Below, one piece after another: positions 60,654 to 64,000 of a stretch of 64,000 nt of DNA. Source of the DNA: Nitrospira sp. (GTDB lineage Bacteria > Nitrospirota > Nitrospiria > Nitrospirales > UBA8639); contig CP058931.1 in assembly GCA_024760505.1 (NCBI GenBank), forward strand, positions 3,172,001-3,236,000, written 5' to 3'. The notes below the pieces were generated by a model. The model saw nothing but the letters and a program-made list of their open reading frames with translations, did no database searches and was not told the DNA's origin. Numbering within the stretch: position 1 is the stretch's first letter; each line of letters starts with the position of its first letter. Both the position numbers and the translations under genes were made by a program.

Positions 60654-63407
60654 ATGGGAGTCGCAAAAAACATCGGCGTGGATATCGTCTTTGGTTCGCG
60701 GGATGAAGGCGTAAATACTGGCATCGCGTCCGTCCAGGCCAAACTCAACAAGTTCTCTGGGAAACTCTCCTCCATCGGACAAAAGCTGTCGATTGGCGTG
60801 AGTGCGCCGCTGACGGCATTGGGTGGGGTAGCCCTGAAGATGTCCACGGACTTTAACGCCTCGATGGCCAATGTGGCGACGCTCATTCCCGACAATATTT
60901 CGCGCATCGAACAGCTCAAAGCTGAAGTACAAGACATGTCGATTGAGGTCGGCAAAAGCACGGAGGATTTGGCCGGCGGGTTGTTCCAAGTGGTCTCGGC
61001 CTTTGGGGATTCGGCGGATGCAGCGGAAATTCTCCGCATTAATGCCAGGGGTGCGGCGGCCGGACTGGCTACCACCACCGATGCCATCAATCTGACCAGC
61101 GCGGTAACAAAAGCCTACGGAGATACCAGCGCGGAGGCCGTGCAGCGCGTGACGGATCTGGCCTTTCAAACCAACAAACTCGGGCAAACCACCTTTCCGG
61201 AAATGGCGGCAGCGATGGGGCGGGCGGTGCCGTTGGCGAAAGCCTTAGGGGTCTCACAAGAAGAGCTATTTGGCGCAACGGCGACGCTGACCGGTGTCAC
61301 AGGGAACACGGCGGAAGTCATGACGCAATTACGGGCCACGTATCAGGCTTTCCTTAAACCGACAAAAGAGATGGCCGATGCCATGTCTCCTGTAGCGGAG
61401 CAGCTTATCAAGCAAGGACAGATTACCGGACCACTCGCACAAGAGTTCCTGGCGTTAAATTCTCGCATCGCCGAAGCCTCGATTAAATACGGCGAACTGA
61501 CACGGGCTGGAAAAGGCAACTCCGCAGAAGCGAAGGGTCTGCAAAAAACACTGAAAGGGTTACACGAAAGCCTCCAAGAAACAGTGGGCGGATTAGGAAG
61601 CGGAATTGTGCAGTCCCAAGGATTCCAAAGCACCCTGAATCAAATGGCTGAGGCGGCAGGGGGTAACTCGGCAGTCCTTGGCAAGATGTTCGGGTCGGTG
61701 GAGGCGATCAATGCCGTGCTGGCTTTAACGGGGTCACAGGCGGAAAACCTGACCACTAAAACGCAAGCCATGTCAGAGGTGACGGGGGTCGCGAATCAAG
61801 CGTTTAAGGATCAAACGGAAGGGATCAACAAGTCCGGCTTCACGATGCAGCAGCTCTCGCAAAAAACGCAGGTGATTACGCAACGAATCGGAGACGGATT
61901 GGCGCCAGCATTTAACGCCTTGTTGGACCTGGCAACGCCGGTTGTGGATTTTGCCCTGGAGCTGGTGACGGCGTTCACGAATGCCGATCCGGTGACGCAG
62001 AAGATTGTTGCGGCGGTAGTAGGGTTGGCGGCTGCAGCCGGACCAGTGGCGCTGGCTTTAAGTGGGATTGTCTCAGTGGTCTCTACGCTGACGCCGCTCA
62101 TTGTGGCGCTGACCGGTCCGGTGGGCTTGGCGGTGGCGGCCTTAGCCGGAGTAATAGCAGTGGTCGCGAACTGGGAGACCGTCAAGACGGAAGTGGTGCG
62201 GCTGGCCAATGCGCTAGTGGACGGAGTGAAGACAGCCCTTATGGGTCGATTTAACGCCATCGTGAATTCCGTCAAAAACTCAGTGGGAAGCGTCACGGGA
62301 TTTTTTGCGGATATGTACGAGAAAGTAGTGGGGCATTCCTATGTGCCAGATATGGTGACACGCATTCAGCAGGAATTCTCCTCACTCGATACGGTCATGG
62401 TGGCGCCAGCCGAGAAGGCGACAAGTAGCGTTACAGATGCCTTTGACCGAATGAGCGAGTCAGTCTCGGGATTAAATGCCGGTGCGGGCAGCTCGCCCTT
62501 TGGGGAAATGAGTCGGCAAGCGGAAGAGTCGGTCAGTTTCATGGATACGTTGTTTCGTGGGTTCAGCTTCAATCTCCAGACAGTCTTTGAGGATATTCGG
62601 AGTTCGGCTGGCTATGTGTGGGGAGCCCTGCAAACGCAATTTACGGCCTCATTGGCGGGCATGATCCAAGGTACGGCCACATTTGCGGAATTCACAAAAA
62701 ACCTCTACAGCACAGTCCTTCAAGCTGGGCTCAATCTGATCTTTACGCTCGCAACGCAGTGGGCGCTGGCGGAACTCCTCAAGGTTAATGCCAGTAAGAC
62801 GGCGCTGGCGGAAACGACGGCCGTCGATCAGGCGCGGCTGGCGATGACCACCCAAACCGAAGCGTCGCGCGTGGCGGTGATTACGGCTGCCAATGCGGCT
62901 ATCGCGCAATCGGCTCTGGTCTCTGTTGTAGCGATCACCACGGTCGCAAATGCGTCGCTTTCTGTCCTTGAATTTACATTGCAGGCCATCGTGGGGTTTA
63001 TGCTTGCGGTTGCGGCAGTTGTGTCCGCAGCGCCACTTGTCGGGCCCCCGCTTGCCGCGCAAATCTCTGCAGCTGCAGGCGCGGCAGAAGGCGTTGGATC
63101 GGCGGCTATCGCATCCGCTGCGGCTGGTATCCAAGCTTCGGCAGGGGCAGCCATCGTGACTCTTGGAAAATTGTCATTTGGTGGAATTCCTGTGCTAGGG
63201 AACGGCGGCATCGTGTCTACGCCGACGTTGGCGATGATCGGGGAGAAACATCAAAAGGAAGCGGTCATTCCGTTAGATCGATTGGACAGCTACCTGAGTG
63301 GCGGATCGCAAACGCTCATCTTGGAAGTGGATGGCCGGCGGATGATGGAACGACTGATTCCCCATATGCCGAAAGTGGTCCGGATGAAATTAGGAGCGTC
63401 GCTGTAG
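60654..63407 (+). CDS. Phage tail tape-measure protein
   Basis: A 917-residue protein. The N-terminal TP901-type core is clear: MSTDFNASMANVATLIPD, SIEVGKSTEDLAGGLFQV, LTSAVTKAYGDTSAEAVQRV and GVSQEELFGATATLTGVTGN. A glycine/alanine-rich hydrophobic region (about residues 440-510) and another near 770-850 are typical of the channel-forming part. The C-terminus (LIPHMPKVVRMKLG) follows a conserved GEKHQKEAVIPLD. GGAGGAGAG precedes the ATG. It sets tail length in siphoviruses and myoviruses. Confidence 0.95.
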   Translation: MGVAKNIGVDIVFGSRDEGVNTGIASVQAKLNKFSGKLSSIGQKLSIGVSAPLTALGGVALKMSTDFNASMANVATLIPDNISRIEQLKAEVQDMSIEVGKSTEDLAGGLFQVVSAFGDSADAAEILRINARGAAAGLATTTDAINLTSAVTKAYGDTSAEAVQRVTDLAFQTNKLGQTTFPEMAAAMGRAVPLAKALGVSQEELFGATATLTGVTGNTAEVMTQLRATYQAFLKPTKEMADAMSPVAEQLIKQGQITGPLAQEFLALNSRIAEASIKYGELTRAGKGNSAEAKGLQKTLKGLHESLQETVGGLGSGIVQSQGFQSTLNQMAEAAGGNSAVLGKMFGSVEAINAVLALTGSQAENLTTKTQAMSEVTGVANQAFKDQTEGINKSGFTMQQLSQKTQVITQRIGDGLAPAFNALLDLATPVVDFALELVTAFTNADPVTQKIVAAVVGLAAAAGPVALALSGIVSVVSTLTPLIVALTGPVGLAVAALAGVIAVVANWETVKTEVVRLANALVDGVKTALMGRFNAIVNSVKNSVGSVTGFFADMYEKVVGHSYVPDMVTRIQQEFSSLDTVMVAPAEKATSSVTDAFDRMSESVSGLNAGAGSSPFGEMSRQAEESVSFMDTLFRGFSFNLQTVFEDIRSSAGYVWGALQTQFTASLAGMIQGTATFAEFTKNLYSTVLQAGLNLIFTLATQWALAELLKVNASKTALAETTAVDQARLAMTTQTEASRVAVITAANAAIAQSALVSVVAITTVANASLSVLEFTLQAIVGFMLAVAAVVSAAPLVGPPLAAQISAAAGAAEGVGSAAIASAAAGIQASAGAAIVTLGKLSFGGIPVLGNGGIVSTPTLAMIGEKHQKEAVIPLDRLDSYLSGGSQTLILEVDGRRMMERLIPHMPKVVRMKLGASL

Positions 63408-63422
63408 AAAAGACTCCCGCAC

Positions 63423-63659
63423 ATGCTGATACGCAACAACAAAAGAGGCCAGGTGATACTTGACCGTCAGCCGTCTTGGACATGTCGGTATTGCCATCAT
63501 GCATTGGTCTTCGGGGAAAGTGAAGATGGAATGGAGCCTACCTGTTCCCCAAGCATCAGAATCGGATGGCTCTGTCAGTGGTGTGGCAGTGTCGCGTATG
63601 GGCCAATGCAGACCAATAGGTATTCAACTGAGGTGGAACTTTCAGGAGAATGGCGATGA
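63423..63659 (+). CDS. Small zinc-finger-like protein
   Basis: A 78-residue protein with two CxxC pairs (WTCRYCHHALVFG and LCQWCGSVAYG), which could coordinate zinc. No family assigned and no ribosome site is obvious; an overlapping frame at 63460 is less convincing. It follows the tape measure by 15 bases. Confidence 0.45.
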   Translation: MLIRNNKRGQVILDRQPSWTCRYCHHALVFGESEDGMEPTCSPSIRIGWLCQWCGSVAYGPMQTNRYSTEVELSGEWR

Positions 63660-63677
63660 GGCGCATTAACAATCTTG

Positions 63678-64000
63678 CTAAAAGGTCGTGGTGGTTACCC
63701 CGATCACCACGCCCTGATCGTTGAAGGTGATGATATGGGAAGCGCCCTTGCTTGTTCCGGCTCCCGTATTAATCGTGGTTTGAAAATAGGTCCAGAGTTC
63801 TTGGGTGCCTTCGGTAGATTGGCTGGTGGTTTTTGTCATGGGGTTGCCCAGGATCTCCTGAACCTCTTCTTGGGTGGAGACATTAATTTTGACCTTCTGA
63901 AGAGCATCAAGGGAAATTGACTGACCAAGAGACTGCCCAGAGGTATTCATTTTGGTTTCGGTTTGTGATTGCACGTGAGAGTTAAACCCCAGATTACTCT
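63678..64000 (-). CDS. BamE/SmpA-like envelope protein, N-terminus cut by window edge
   Basis: The frame is open through the right edge (…SNLGFNSHVQSQTETKMN), so the true start, probably a lipoprotein signal, lies outside. The visible part has LDALQKVKINVSTQEEVQEI, LGNPMTKTT and HIITFNDQGVVIGV, the BamE/SmpA_OmlA-type fold. BamE helps outer-membrane protein assembly; related small proteins have other envelope roles. It is the only minus-strand gene in the element, so it may be a cargo gene or host DNA. Confidence 0.7.
   Translation of the reverse strand, partial: SNLGFNSHVQSQTETKMNTSGQSLGQSISLDALQKVKINVSTQEEVQEILGNPMTKTTSQSTEGTQELWTYFQTTINTGAGTSKGASHIITFNDQGVVIGVTTTTF

Larger units (their letters stand above)
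55899..64000. mobile_element. Phage-like integrated element, left part (continues beyond the window)
   Basis: It begins at the tRNA fragment and holds, all on the plus strand, an excisionase-like gene, a replication-like gene, several short genes without database-like features, a DUF5681 gene and a tape-measure gene. From the tRNA orientation the intact tRNA and probably the integrase should lie at the far right end. No terminase, portal, capsid or lysis genes are seen in this part. Confidence 0.75.

Overview
The window looks like a chromosomal segment of a Nitrospirota (Nitrospira-like) bacterium. That is an inference from gene content and order (rpsB-tsf-pyrH-frr-alr, a GlgE/TreS alpha-glucan system, many orphan regulators and DUF-type envelope proteins, dense dispersed repeats), not a sequence match. 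Most gene starts have clear Shine-Dalgarno motifs. Both edges cut genes: an RND efflux pump on the left and a small BamE-like envelope protein on the right.

Layout. 1-6.9 kb: start of an RND pump, an orphan molybdate-type binding protein, and a tkt-gnd-zwf operon for the pentose phosphate pathway. 7.2-9.6 kb: a decayed IS5-type transposase, a BON-domain protein and an intact IS110 transposase with a GC-rich non-coding leader. 10.5-12.7 kb: a Trk/Ktr potassium channel and a lone receiver protein. 13-18.6 kb: glgE and a treS-maltokinase fusion, which convert trehalose to maltose, maltose-1-phosphate and alpha-glucan. 18.7-22.4 kb: MscS channel and small envelope proteins.

22.4-35.7 kb is an accessory island. 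It holds three toxin-antitoxin-like pairs (DUF4258/YgiT, VapBC, ParE with an unstable-antitoxin protein), a TauE-type permease and a type I restriction-modification operon (hsdM, GIY-YIG, hsdS, an unknown gene, hsdR). Between the genes lies a family of about 300-bp structured repeats with perfect stems and compensatory changes. Copies left of the restriction operon point one way and copies right of it the other way. A smaller REP-like element has inserted repeatedly at the same sites in these repeats, and also inside hsdM in frame. Downstream of hsdM there are three extra tandem copies of its last ~43 codons, all with intact reading frame.

35.8-55.8 kb is mostly core: an NtrC-type two-component pair, a predicted amidoligase with a class I glutamine-amidotransferase-like peptidase, an ABC ATPase, metF, a siroheme-pathway dehydrogenase, the rpsB-tsf-pyrH-frr-alr operon, a ProA homologue lacking the catalytic cysteine, a methyltransferase and an orphan histidine kinase.

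55.9 kb to the right edge is a phage-like element. It starts at a 45-bp fragment of the 3' half of a CAT-anticodon tRNA (a likely attachment site) and carries an excisionase-like HTH gene, a replication-like gene, coiled-coil proteins, a DUF5681 protein and a 917-residue tail tape-measure protein. No integrase, terminase or capsid gene is seen, so the element probably continues to the right.
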